A stretch of DNA of 43,547 nt. Source: Pontibacter sp. HSC-14F20. Lineage in GTDB: Bacteria > Bacteroidota > Bacteroidia > Cytophagales > Hymenobacteraceae. Both the position numbers and the translations under genes were made by a program. The stretch is taken from contig NZ_JAHZTC010000029.1 in the NCBI RefSeq assembly GCF_019599265.1, positions 1-43,547 of the forward strand, written 5' to 3'. The notes beneath the pieces were generated by a model. That model did no database searches, was not told where the DNA came from, and saw nothing but the letters and a program-made list of their open reading frames with translations. Of this stretch, positions 1 through 8,606 are shown in pieces; within the stretch, counting starts at the first letter, position 1; each line of letters begins with the position of its first letter.

Positions 1-65
1 TTGCTCACATAATGCTCCAGGTACTCTTTATCTGATTCACTCAATTTTATTTCTATCTTCTCCAT
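1..65 (-). CDS. Partial gene start, possibly an IS630-like transposase N-terminus
   Basis: The minus strand has an ATG at 65 preceded by a strong AGGAGG ribosome-binding site (plus 69-74), and an open frame that runs off the left edge. The visible peptide begins MEKIEIKLSESDKEYLE. This resembles the short N-terminus that precedes the helix-turn-helix of IS630-type transposases (a basic/hydrophobic start, then an acidic helix). A small antitoxin-like or other DNA-binding protein is an alternative. About 40 bp separate it from the end of the M48 gene, in line with a transposon end lying next to a disrupted gene. Only about 21 residues are visible, so the identity is inference. Confidence 0.4.
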   Translation of the reverse strand, partial: MEKIEIKLSESDKEYLEHYVS

Positions 66-106
66 GCTTCCTCCTGCTTTTAAGGAAGAAACGCAATCAT
101 TACCTA

Positions 107-1207
107 CTAAGTTGACTGTGTACTAGAATACATCTCCGCCAGGTGACCGTCTTCGTCTGAAAAGATAAACCGGGCGCTGGCAGGCTGCTTGGGCAGGTTT
201 TCCAAAAGCGATTGCCGGAAGCTTTCGCGAGTCTGGCTCAGGTACTCTGTGGCCTTGCGCTGGTGATAGAACAGGTTGGTGGTATAGATCCTGTTGTCGA
301 TGGCCGTGGTCAGGTGGTTGTTGGAATGATCGAAGGCCTCGCTGGCAGGTCCTAGTCGATAGAGCGCATTCACGATCGCATCGCTGCCGGTTACGCTCAC
401 GGCTACACGGTCGGCGTTGTATTCCATCTGGCGCGAAAGCGAAGAGTGTACCAGGTTGATTGCCTGGTAGATCAGGGCCATGAACTTGCGGATGAGCCAC
501 ACCACCGGCATCAGCATCCAACCAAAAATGGCAAGCTGAATGTTCGAGCTTTTCCATTTCTCCAGCAGCTCATCCCATTTGTCGCGTTCGTACACAATAC
601 TCTGGATGATGCTGTTGGCCATGTACACGTAGCTGCCCAGTTTCATGCTGCTCTGTGAAAAGTGACCAAACTCGTGCGCCAACACCGCTTTAAATTCTGT
701 CAGGTTGATGGCGTTGACCAGTCCCAGGCCAATCAGCAGATTTTTCTTCACTGGCAGGAAAAGGCTGAGAATGGTGCTGTTGTAAAACACACAGGCATTG
801 ATCTCGTGGTTGACATACACCTTGTGGGGGAGGGGCGCATTGGTCTCGGCGCAAAGCTGGTGGATGAAAGAGAACAGCTGTGGGTGTTCATCCTCTGTTA
901 TTTCCACGTTTAGCGGGTTGTCGGTGTCATGTTTTTTGAAGAGAAACTTCAGCATAAAACCAAACAGCATACCTGCCATACCAATAGCACCAAGCTTGAG
1001 CAGGATGGTCAAGCGGTTAAAGGTGTCCATCGGGTACATAATGGTTAGGTATAGCAGGTAACCGGCCGCAACCACCATAGACAGGTATAGGATCAGGAAC
1101 ACCAGCATAGCCAGCAACACATAGACAACCTGGTTTTTGTAAGATGCGGTGGGCTGTGTATAGCCAGCAGGTATACAGGGAGGACTTTCAGGGTAAAGTT
1201 GTTTCAT
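107..1207 (-). CDS. M48 family zinc metalloprotease, probably 3'-truncated
   Basis: Membrane-bound Zn-dependent endopeptidase of the HtpX/Ste24 type (M48), acting at the cytoplasmic membrane. Two hydrophobic segments lie at about residues 28-57 and 67-90. The zinc motif HEFGH is at residues 178-182, and the likely third ligand Glu262 sits in the EYNAD motif. A third hydrophobic stretch is near 225-250. The protein is 366 aa. The C-terminus stops abruptly (MYSSTQST) about 100 residues after the EYNAD motif, inside what looks like continuing soluble domain. The stop codon lies about 40 bp from the putative transposase start at the window edge, so I infer the original gene was longer and was cut by an insertion. 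The M48 assignment is secure; the truncation is inferred. Confidence 0.85.
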   Translation of the reverse strand: MKQLYPESPPCIPAGYTQPTASYKNQVVYVLLAMLVFLILYLSMVVAAGYLLYLTIMYPMDTFNRLTILLKLGAIGMAGMLFGFMLKFLFKKHDTDNPLNVEITEDEHPQLFSFIHQLCAETNAPLPHKVYVNHEINACVFYNSTILSLFLPVKKNLLIGLGLVNAINLTEFKAVLAHEFGHFSQSSMKLGSYVYMANSIIQSIVYERDKWDELLEKWKSSNIQLAIFGWMLMPVVWLIRKFMALIYQAINLVHSSLSRQMEYNADRVAVSVTGSDAIVNALYRLGPASEAFDHSNNHLTTAIDNRIYTTNLFYHQRKATEYLSQTRESFRQSLLENLPKQPASARFIFSDEDGHLAEMYSSTQST

Positions 1208-1510
1208 GAAAAGGTGGGTATAGCTATTTCTTATACCTTAAATATAAGTATTATTCTATACCTGATGCTTTGGTTGGCTAGGTTTTTTTGCACCTATTAC
1301 GACGAACTGTTGAGACAATAGTTTGAATGGCAAAAAGGGAATTACTGCTTTTGAGAGCTCTTGAGTAAATAATAACTGTGGATGGGGCTAATCAGAGTTG
1401 AATAATATTTCAGGGTGCTGGAGCGGCTAGATATATATGATATCAACTCTCTGTGCAACTAGTGCTTAATGGCTTTGAAGACAAGAAAAAGTAGTGTGAT
1501 TAAACATTGA
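1208..1510. other. Intergenic stretch without a gene
   Basis: This region holds the upstream sequence of the M48 gene (minus strand) and, further right, the area past the metal-efflux operon. It is AT-rich and has no credible ORF. Three copies of the GGTATA/TATACC word cluster at 1216-1262 just upstream of the M48 start. I see no clear promoter or RNA gene. Confidence 0.5.
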
Positions 1511-1540
1511 TAAAAAAAGCGCCCGGAAAATCCGGACGCC
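1511..1540 (-). terminator. Intrinsic terminator of the metal-efflux operon
   Basis: A GC-rich hairpin (arms GCGCCCGGA / TCCGGACGC with one mismatch, 1519-1539) is followed on the minus strand by a run of seven T (plus A at 1512-1518). It lies about 40 bp after the stop of the RND pump gene. Confidence 0.8.
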
Positions 1541-1578
1541 CTTTACAAACAAACTAATCACTATTCTATCTCTTCTTG

Positions 1579-4500
1579 CTATACCCTCTTGCTGCGGCTA
1601 TAGGCCAGGTAATATACCTGTGGCAGCACGATCAGCGAGAGAATCATACAGATCATCAGACCACCTACAATCATAATGGCAAGCGGCTTCTGAATTTCTG
1701 AGCCCATACCTGTGGATAGGGCGGCTGGCAATAAACCGGCTGAACCCATAATGGCAATCATAAACACAGGCCTAATACGGCTATACACACCCTCAGAAAT
1801 AGCCTGCTGCAGTGGCAAGCCTTTGCGCAGGTACTCTTTCATCACGGCAATCAGGATGATACCGTCGATAGTGCCCACACCAAACAAGATTATAAAGCCT
1901 ATACCTGCCGAAATACCGAAAGTAGTGCCCGTGAGCCATAGCGACAGGAAGCCACCGATAAAGGCGAATGGAATGGTGATAAGCGAGATAACCGTGTCTT
2001 TCAGGTTTCCGAAGTTCACAAACAGCAGGAAGAAGATCATCAGGAGCGAAATCGGCACAATGTAGCTCAAACGCTTGGTCGCTCGCTCTTTGTTCTCGAA
2101 TTCACCTGCCCAGGTCAATCGATAGCTGTCTGGCAGTACTACCTGCTCTTCCACAAGTTTATGCGCCTCCTCTACGGTACTGCCCAGGTCACGGCCACGA
2201 ACCGAGAACCCTACGGCAATGTAGCGACTGCTTCCTTCGCGGTAAATAAATGCAGGACCCGTAAAGAAACCCACGTCGGCAATCTCGTAAAGCGGAATCA
2301 TAGAGCCGCTGTTGGCTGGCACCAGTATGTTTTTGATCTCTGCTTCGGACTTACGGAAAGGCTCCGCATAGCGTACACGCACATCAAACATGCGTTCATC
2401 TTCATAAAACGTAGTAGCTGCCTTACCGCCAATGGCCATCTCTATCACCGCCTGCGCATCGGCCATGCTCACACCGTAACGGGCCATGCGCGTTTCCTCT
2501 AGCTTAATGCGGAGCTCTGGCAAACCAATGTTGCGGTAAATGTTCAGGTCTTCTATACCTTCCACGTCCTTAATGGCGGCAGCTACCTGGTCGGCGGTGT
2601 TCTCCAGCTCAAACAGATCATTTCCGAATACCTTCACTACCAGCGAACTCTTCACCCCCGATACATACTCCTCCACGTTGTCCATGATCGGCTGACTGAA
2701 GCCAAAGGTCACGCCTGGGTATACCACCAGCGACTGTTCCATCTCCGAGAGCAGTTCCTGTTTCGATATTTTGCGGCTCCAATCGCTTTCGTCCTGAAGC
2801 TGCACGTGAAATTCGATGTTGAAGAAGCCTGTCGGGTCGGTGCCATCGTTCGGGCGACCTGTTTGCGTCAGCACAAAGGCCACCTCGTCAAACTCACGGA
2901 ACTTGGCTTTCATCTCTTTGGTCAGCTTCACCGATTCATCCAGGCTTACACTATTCGGCAGCGTTGCCCTTACATACAATGCCCCCTCGTTTAGCTGCGG
3001 AATAAACTCGGTACCCAATCTACTGAAGCCGAAGCCGCAGGCAATTAACAACGCACCAAACAACATGATCGTCTGTTTCTTGTTGTATGCACCCAGTTGG
3101 TAGAGCTTGAACATGGCGCCCCGAATAAAGTTGGTGATCGGGTTTTCGCGGTCTACCACGTTTTTGTTCAGCAGCACCTTACACATGGCTGGCACATAGG
3201 TCAAGCTCAGCAAAACCGCACCAATCAGTGCATACCCCAACGTAAAGGCCAGTGGCGAGAACATCTTTCCTTCTACTTTCTGGAAAGTAAAGATTGGCAT
3301 TAGCGCCACAATCAAGATGATCTGGGCAAAGAAGATGGACTTGGCAACAGAGCGTGTCTGGTTTTTGATGATCCCCAACTTGGATATCTGATTAAAACGA
3401 GGCATACCCAGCTGTTTCGCCCGTTTGTCGAGCCCTACAAACACATGCTCCACGACCACCATCGTCCCTTCCAGCAGCAGGCCAAAGTCCACCGCACCAA
3501 TCGAAATCAGGTTGGCAGGCAGGCCCTGTATGCGCAGCATGATGATGGCGAACAGAAAAGCCAACGGAATAACTGAAGCCACAATCACTGTGGTACGCCA
3601 GTTGAAAAGGAAGATAAACACCAACACCGACACCAGGATAATACCCTCCAGCAGGTTGTGTGTTACGGTTCGCACGGTGTTGTCAACGAGCACAGTTCTG
3701 TCATGGAACGCTACGATCTCGACGTCCGCAGGAAGAATCCTCGTATTGAGCTCTTCTATCTTGTCCTTGAGCCTGGCAATGACATCGCTCGGGTTTTCCC
3801 CGCGCAGCATAATCACGATGCCTTGTACCAGGTCATCGTCGTCGTCCAATCCAACCTGCCCCAGGCGCGGCTTAGCTGAGATTTTGACATCAGCCACGTG
3901 CTTCACCAGCACTGGCGTACCGTTCACGTTCTCGATCAGAATGTTTTCGATATCTCCTATACTCTCCAACAAACCGACACCTCGCACGACATAGGCCTGG
4001 TCACCTTTATCGATCACATCGCCGCCTACGTTTATATTGCTGTTCCCGACGGCTTCATACACATCCAACGGAGAGAGGTTGTAATTGGCCAGCTCCACAG
4101 GGTTTACCTGTATTTCATAGATCTTCTTTTCGCCACCAAAGCTCACCACCTCGGCTATACCTGGTACGCCCACCAATTCTCGCTCTACCACCCACTCGTG
4201 CAGGGCGGCTAAATCGCTTATCTCACGTGATTTGCTTTTGAGCACGTAGCGGAAGATCTCGCCAGTGGCTCCTGATGGTGGCTCCACTTCGGCATCGGCT
4301 CCCTCAGGCAACTCAATGCTTTGCATGCGGTTGGAGGCGTACTGCTGGGCGTAAAAGTCATCCACATTCTCGTCGAACAGCACCGTCACCACCGACAGAC
4401 CGAAAAGGGAGGTAGAACGCACCTCAGCTTTGCGCGGAATAGTGTTCATCTGGCGCGTGATCGGCAGCGTGATAAACTTCTCTACCTCCTCAGCACTGCG

Positions 4501-4674
4501 GCCAGGCCACTGGGTGATGATGCGGGCCCTCGTGTTGGTTACGTCAGGAAAGGCCTCAATCGGTGTGTTGATATAACTGATCACTCCCGCCGCTACCAGC
4601 AGCGCCGTCAGGAAAAAGACGATGATGTGGTTTTTTAGCGAGAACGATACTAAACTCTGAACAAATTTATCCAT
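1579..4674 (-). CDS. czcA: CusA/CzcA-family heavy-metal RND efflux pump
   Basis: Inner-membrane proton-driven antiporter that exports metal ions through a three-part complex with the adaptor and TolC-type channel encoded just upstream. At 1031 aa it has normal HME-RND length. Two repeats of transmembrane bundle plus large periplasmic loop are visible: N-terminal TM1 at about 12-34, a TM cluster at about 340-500, a second TM near 545 and the C-terminal TM cluster at about 870-1025. The TM4 proton-relay motif reads DFGLLLEGTMVVVE: Asp396 and Glu409 are kept, but the middle residue, Asp in classical CzcA, is Glu402. The start follows the adaptor stop by 23 bp in the same operon. The metal (Co/Zn/Cd versus Cu/Ag) cannot be fixed from sequence alone. 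Confidence 0.92.
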   Translation of the reverse strand: MDKFVQSLVSFSLKNHIIVFFLTALLVAAGVISYINTPIEAFPDVTNTRARIITQWPGRSAEEVEKFITLPITRQMNTIPRKAEVRSTSLFGLSVVTVLFDENVDDFYAQQYASNRMQSIELPEGADAEVEPPSGATGEIFRYVLKSKSREISDLAALHEWVVERELVGVPGIAEVVSFGGEKKIYEIQVNPVELANYNLSPLDVYEAVGNSNINVGGDVIDKGDQAYVVRGVGLLESIGDIENILIENVNGTPVLVKHVADVKISAKPRLGQVGLDDDDDLVQGIVIMLRGENPSDVIARLKDKIEELNTRILPADVEIVAFHDRTVLVDNTVRTVTHNLLEGIILVSVLVFIFLFNWRTTVIVASVIPLAFLFAIIMLRIQGLPANLISIGAVDFGLLLEGTMVVVEHVFVGLDKRAKQLGMPRFNQISKLGIIKNQTRSVAKSIFFAQIILIVALMPIFTFQKVEGKMFSPLAFTLGYALIGAVLLSLTYVPAMCKVLLNKNVVDRENPITNFIRGAMFKLYQLGAYNKKQTIMLFGALLIACGFGFSRLGTEFIPQLNEGALYVRATLPNSVSLDESVKLTKEMKAKFREFDEVAFVLTQTGRPNDGTDPTGFFNIEFHVQLQDESDWSRKISKQELLSEMEQSLVVYPGVTFGFSQPIMDNVEEYVSGVKSSLVVKVFGNDLFELENTADQVAAAIKDVEGIEDLNIYRNIGLPELRIKLEETRMARYGVSMADAQAVIEMAIGGKAATTFYEDERMFDVRVRYAEPFRKSEAEIKNILVPANSGSMIPLYEIADVGFFTGPAFIYREGSSRYIAVGFSVRGRDLGSTVEEAHKLVEEQVVLPDSYRLTWAGEFENKERATKRLSYIVPISLLMIFFLLFVNFGNLKDTVISLITIPFAFIGGFLSLWLTGTTFGISAGIGFIILFGVGTIDGIILIAVMKEYLRKGLPLQQAISEGVYSRIRPVFMIAIMGSAGLLPAALSTGMGSEIQKPLAIMIVGGLMICMILSLIVLPQVYYLAYSRSKRV

Positions 4675-4697
4675 GTTGTCTGTCTGTGCTACTCGGC

Positions 4698-5834
4698 TTA
4701 GTTCTGAATTTGGTTATAGATCAGCAGGTGGTTTTCAGTCACCACTTTGTCTCCTTCTTTCAGGCCTTCTTTTACCATCACAGCGTTTTGGGTTTGGTAC
4801 ACAGGCTCCAACTGCACAATTTCAAAGCTGCAACTGTCGCGGTACACGACCAGATGATGTTTCGAATTTGTGAAAATCATTGCCTTGGCGGGGAAAGACA
4901 ATAGGTGTTGCTGCGCATCGTTTTGATCAGTATTGTCTTGAGTCACAGACACATTCACAAACATCTCAGGCTTTAGGAGCAGGTCTCGGTTTTGGATGCT
5001 GATGCGCGCTTTCAGTACACGCTCTTCCGTATCGAAGGTGTTGGCTAGTCTGTCTATTTTGCCTTTGAAAACCTGGTCGGGGTAGGCGGAGGCACGTACT
5101 TCCACTTCCATACCCTGTTTCACGCTGCTCAGGTTGCCAGCGTATACATTGGCCATCACCCATACCTCTTCCAGGTCCGAAATAGAGAACAGCGGTTCGT
5201 CACCCGCCTCGACTTGCTGGCCGCTTACAATGTTTTTCGACACAATATACCCGCTAAATGGTGCCCTGATGATCAGCACGCCCCGTTCCAGACTACCACC
5301 GTAGATGCCGAGGTTTTCCTGCACTTTGGTAATCTCCAGCTGAGCCATCTCCACATCCTGTTGTGCTTCAATCAGCTCACGCTCAGAGGCAACACCGTCA
5401 TCAAACATTTCCTGTGTAGCCGTAAGCTGGCGCTTTGCCAGTTTGAGTTGCGCCTGGGCTGTGCGAAGTTCTGCATTCAGGCTGCTTAGCTCAGGGCTGC
5501 GCACTTCCAGCAGCACCGTACCTTTTTTTACATGATCCCCTAAAGAGAAATTCACCTTCGACACCACGCCATCCAGCAAGGGCACGAAACGGTAGTACTT
5601 CTCGGGATTGCTCCTTACACGGCCTGTTAACTGAATATGATTGTGTTCGGAAGCAGGCACTACATCGGCCAGTTTAATGTTTTTGGCCAGCTGCGCAGGC
5701 AGGCAGTAACCTTCTTGTTGAGCAATAGTGCCTTTTTCGAGATGATCGTTCGAACTCTGGCAAGCTGTTAAGAGCACGGCAAAACATGCCGCAGCAGTAA
5801 TTTTATTTAGGCGGTTTATAGAAGGGCGAATCAT
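4698..5834 (-). CDS. czcB: RND efflux periplasmic adaptor (membrane fusion) lipoprotein
   Basis: Adaptor subunit linking the RND pump to the outer-membrane channel. The N-terminus carries a lipoprotein signal with lipobox LTAC (Cys25), so it is predicted to be lipid-anchored. A biotinyl/lipoyl-like half-motif follows (about 70-110), then an alpha-helical hairpin (about 115-175), the second lipoyl half (about 185-210), a beta-barrel (about 220-300) and a membrane-proximal domain. Length is 378 aa, typical of CusB/CzcB. The ATG overlaps the stop of the TolC gene by 4 bp, indicating translational coupling. The acidic Asn/Asp/Gln-rich stretch near 298-308 is probably a surface loop. Confidence 0.9.
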   Translation of the reverse strand: MIRPSINRLNKITAAACFAVLLTACQSSNDHLEKGTIAQQEGYCLPAQLAKNIKLADVVPASEHNHIQLTGRVRSNPEKYYRFVPLLDGVVSKVNFSLGDHVKKGTVLLEVRSPELSSLNAELRTAQAQLKLAKRQLTATQEMFDDGVASERELIEAQQDVEMAQLEITKVQENLGIYGGSLERGVLIIRAPFSGYIVSKNIVSGQQVEAGDEPLFSISDLEEVWVMANVYAGNLSSVKQGMEVEVRASAYPDQVFKGKIDRLANTFDTEERVLKARISIQNRDLLLKPEMFVNVSVTQDNTDQNDAQQHLLSFPAKAMIFTNSKHHLVVYRDSCSFEIVQLEPVYQTQNAVMVKEGLKEGDKVVTENHLLIYNQIQN

Positions 5835-7135
5835 AAGTCAGTTCCTGTTAATAGGTTGAGTTCTTCTTTTTTAGATTCCAGGCTTCGGATGGTATCGAAG
5901 TAGAGGAGTTTGTTTTCTTTGAAGGCGTCGAAGAAGTCGAGAAACTCCAGCAGGCTGATGTTCTTGCGCTGAAAATTGCGGCTTACGCCTGCCAGCACTT
6001 CATCCAGTTCGTTAATGAAATTCCCGTCTATGGATTGGTAGAAATCTGCCAGCTGCTGGTAGTCATTGAAGGCTTTTACAACTTCGTTCTGAGCTTTATT
6101 TACCCGCAGTGCGTGCAGGTGTTTGCTTTGCTGCACCCGAGCTTGCGCCGCTCTTATATTGCCTTTGTTGCGATCGAACACGGGCAGGTCCATTGCCACG
6201 CCAAATCCGATGAAGTTGAGCAGGATGTTACCGCCGCGGTCGTAGTTGGTGTTGAACCGAAGATCTGGCACGCGCATGGTTCGCTCCAGTGTATGCTCGG
6301 CTTCGCTCACGCGAAGATCAGAAACCGCCACCCGCACAGCTGGGTTGTGTCGCTCAGCCATGGCTATTAAAATGTCGAGCGACGGCGTTTGGAGTATGGA
6401 CTGGCTAGGTAGCTGACCTGCATCAGTCAGGTATAGCGTGGTATTGGCTGGCAGTAGCATCAGCGACTTCAGGTCTTTCTGCGCCTCATTGCTTTCCTGT
6501 AGCGCCTCGTTCAGTTCGGCGCGTTGCGACAGGTCCAACGCTCTGATTCGGTAGAAATCAGCCTTAGAGATGTTGCCGTTGCGCAGCTGTGCTTCCTGTG
6601 CCCGAATTAACTGCGAGAGCACATTTTGCTGCTGGCGTAGCAATTGCACATTGTTCTGGTGGAAGAGGAGCTCCGAAAGCTGTGTTCTGAATTCTGCCTT
6701 AAGCGAGAGCAGCATTTCGGAGTAGGCTGTTTGGGCCAGCTCGCTGTTGGCTACCTGCAGCGAGATGTTCTTTTTGCGCTTGCGGGCTGTTTGCACCAGT
6801 TGCTCGAGCTGCACAGATATTTGCCTGTTCTCGCCGAAGCCGTTTCGGAAAATGGGCGGGTTGCCGTCGCCGTTGGCTACCTGGTTTGGGGTCGCCCAGA
6901 AGTTCAGTTCGCTGATCTCCAGCTCAGGGTTGTGCCATGCCTTCGCCTGCAGGATCAGTGCCTCTGCCTGGTCTATATTCAGCCGTTCGGCAATTAGCGC
7001 CAGGTTCTTTTCTAGAAAAAGAGCCTCAGCCTCGACTCTCGAAAGCGCCAGTGTGTCTGACGATTGCGCCTGTACAGCTCCAAAAGGGCACAGCAGCAAA
7101 AGCCAGATAAAGTGTTTTAATAACTTGAATGTCAT
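5831..7135 (-). CDS. czcC: TolC/CzcC-family outer-membrane efflux channel
   Basis: Outer-membrane channel of the tripartite metal pump. It has a Sec signal peptide (residues 1 to about 23, cleavage near AQA|QSS) and then two long alpha-helical repeats rich in Gln, Ala and Leu, typical of outer membrane efflux proteins; the length is 434 aa. It is the first gene after the sensor kinase (103-bp gap) and overlaps the adaptor gene by 4 bp. The gap holds a phased array of ATTAGA-like sites and a TAGCTTTG -7 element (separate entries), so this gene probably opens a transcription unit controlled by the upstream two-component system. Confidence 0.9.
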   Translation of the reverse strand: MTFKLLKHFIWLLLLCPFGAVQAQSSDTLALSRVEAEALFLEKNLALIAERLNIDQAEALILQAKAWHNPELEISELNFWATPNQVANGDGNPPIFRNGFGENRQISVQLEQLVQTARKRKKNISLQVANSELAQTAYSEMLLSLKAEFRTQLSELLFHQNNVQLLRQQQNVLSQLIRAQEAQLRNGNISKADFYRIRALDLSQRAELNEALQESNEAQKDLKSLMLLPANTTLYLTDAGQLPSQSILQTPSLDILIAMAERHNPAVRVAVSDLRVSEAEHTLERTMRVPDLRFNTNYDRGGNILLNFIGFGVAMDLPVFDRNKGNIRAAQARVQQSKHLHALRVNKAQNEVVKAFNDYQQLADFYQSIDGNFINELDEVLAGVSRNFQRKNISLLEFLDFFDAFKENKLLYFDTIRSLESKKEELNLLTGTDL

Positions 7136-7140
7136 GTGGT

Positions 7141-7177
7141 GACTGTAGCTTTATTCGTGTGCTACAAAGCTACAGTC
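7141..7177. repeat. 12-bp perfect inverted repeat overlapping the tolC promoter
   Basis: The arms GACTGTAGCTTT (7141-7152) and AAAGCTACAGTC (7166-7177) are perfect complements with a 13-bp spacer. On the minus strand the upstream arm contains the candidate -7 element TAGCTTTG. It could be an operator or a 5'-leader hairpin just before the start at 7135. Confidence 0.7.
7165..7172 (-). promoter_or_regulatory. Candidate -7 promoter element of the efflux operon
   Basis: TAGCTTTG on the minus strand matches the Bacteroidota consensus TANNTTTG. Transcription would start near 7158 and leave a leader of about 22 nt. No good -33 TTTG is present, as expected for an activator-dependent promoter. Confidence 0.5.
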
Positions 7178-7204
7178 GCAACATTAAAGGCTTCTTTGGC
7201 CTGT

Positions 7205-7243
7205 ATTAGACTTAGATTAGAGAGAAATTATATTCAGATTAGG
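7205..7243. promoter_or_regulatory. Phased direct repeats, candidate response-regulator binding array
   Basis: Four six-base sites begin exactly 11 bp apart on the plus strand: ATTAGA at 7205, ATTAGA at 7216, ATTATA at 7227 and ATTAGG at 7238. Helix-phased direct repeats are the usual target of OmpR/PhoB-family regulators. The array lies about 47-85 bp upstream of the inferred start site of the tolC-adaptor-RND unit and slightly overlaps the 3' end of the kinase gene. Binding by the adjacent regulator is inference. Confidence 0.55.
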
Positions 7244-8606
7244 CTACAGGAAATACCAGCCTTACTTCGGTTCCCTTGTGCGGAATAGAGGAAACAGCTA
7301 AGTCGATGTGGCAAAATTCAGCAATATGCTTCGTCAGGGATAAGCCTACACCATGGCCTGGTTTCAGATACTGGGTATTGCTGCCTCGGTAAAAAAGCTC
7401 AAACACTTTATCCTGTTCCTGCACCGGTATACCAGGTCCCTGATCCTGCACCAGCAAAGCTACTTGCTGTCGCTCGGTTAGCGTAATTTTCAAAATTACT
7501 TTCTGATCGTCTGAGAACTTCAGCGCATTGTCAATAATGTTGGTGATGGCTGTGGCAACTAGCTCAGGATGGGAGTGCAATTGCAACAGGTCGCTATCTT
7601 CCACCTCAATCAGTGTCTCTACTTCTGCATCGGGATACTTGTAATGGAGCTTTTCCAATACCTCCCAAAGCAGTTCGTCAAGCCTGAAAGGTCGGTAAGT
7701 AGCTGGTGATGTGTTATTCTCCAAGCCACTGATCAGCAGCAGTCCTTCGATGACAGAATTCAACTCTGAGGTGCTTTTTACAATCTTCTGCAGCACCTGT
7801 TGGTACTCTTTCGGGCTTCGTTCTTTGTCCAGACTAAGTTCTGCCTCACCCAAAATGGCTGCAAGCGGAGTTTTTAGCTCGTGCGAAACATTTTTCAGGA
7901 ATTGCTTCTGATGATTAACGCCCGCCTCCAATCTCTCCAGCAGTGTATTGAGGGTTTGCGTCAGTTCGCTGAGTTCATCGCCTGGTTTGTTTACCTGTGG
8001 GAGGCGGGAGTTCAGGTTTTCTGTTGAAATGGTGTTTACCTTGCGCAGTATAGACGAGAAAGGCTTAAACGTTTTCTTCGCCAGCACGACATTGAAAATG
8101 TAGTTGATCAGGATTCCAATCAGGAAAAGACTGCTTAGGATAATACGCAACCTGTATAATCGGTCCTGCCCGGTCATATCCACTCCTGAGCTGACAATCA
8201 CAAAATCGCCCTGGTTATCTTCATAGTAAATGCCAGCATACTGTTGTCCCTCAGCCTGGAAATGTAGCTTACCACTCCGTCGGATCTGGTTCAGGAGAAG
8301 CGCATCCACCGGATAGGAACGTATTTCCGACACAAATGCCACATTCCCATTTGCATCGTAGATCTGCACTGTTTCTTTGTCCAGCGTATTCAGGTACCTG
8401 CTTTCATACTCCTGGTACTTTTTCTTATTCAGTTCGTCTTTCTCAAGAAATATGATGGCTGATAGCAGCGCACGGTTCTCGAGCTTACTGTAGAAAGCAT
8501 TGATGGTGAGGTTCCAGTACAGATAGAATATACTACCAAAAACAAGCAGCAGGGTAATAGCGCATACTAGCGTAGACCGTAGAGCAAGTTTCTGTTTAAG
8601 ATTCAT
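7239..8606 (-). CDS. Sensor histidine kinase (metal-responsive, CusS-like)
   Basis: Membrane sensor kinase that phosphorylates the response regulator encoded just upstream. From the start used here (ATG at 8606, MNLKQKL) it has TM1 at about 10-32, an extracytoplasmic sensor domain (about 33-155), TM2 at about 155-178, HAMP (about 180-233), a dimerisation/phosphoacceptor domain with His242 in NVSHELKTPL, and an ATPase domain with the N-box (NIIDNALKFS) and the G-boxes QGPGIP and GHGVGLSL. An alternative ATG lies 27 bp upstream. I prefer 8606 because it gives the usual short basic tail before TM1. The start overlaps the regulator stop by 11 bp, so the two are coupled. Role in metal sensing is inferred from the adjacent pump. 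Confidence 0.9.
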   Translation of the reverse strand: MNLKQKLALRSTLVCAITLLLVFGSIFYLYWNLTINAFYSKLENRALLSAIIFLEKDELNKKKYQEYESRYLNTLDKETVQIYDANGNVAFVSEIRSYPVDALLLNQIRRSGKLHFQAEGQQYAGIYYEDNQGDFVIVSSGVDMTGQDRLYRLRIILSSLFLIGILINYIFNVVLAKKTFKPFSSILRKVNTISTENLNSRLPQVNKPGDELSELTQTLNTLLERLEAGVNHQKQFLKNVSHELKTPLAAILGEAELSLDKERSPKEYQQVLQKIVKSTSELNSVIEGLLLISGLENNTSPATYRPFRLDELLWEVLEKLHYKYPDAEVETLIEVEDSDLLQLHSHPELVATAITNIIDNALKFSDDQKVILKITLTERQQVALLVQDQGPGIPVQEQDKVFELFYRGSNTQYLKPGHGVGLSLTKHIAEFCHIDLAVSSIPHKGTEVRLVFPVA

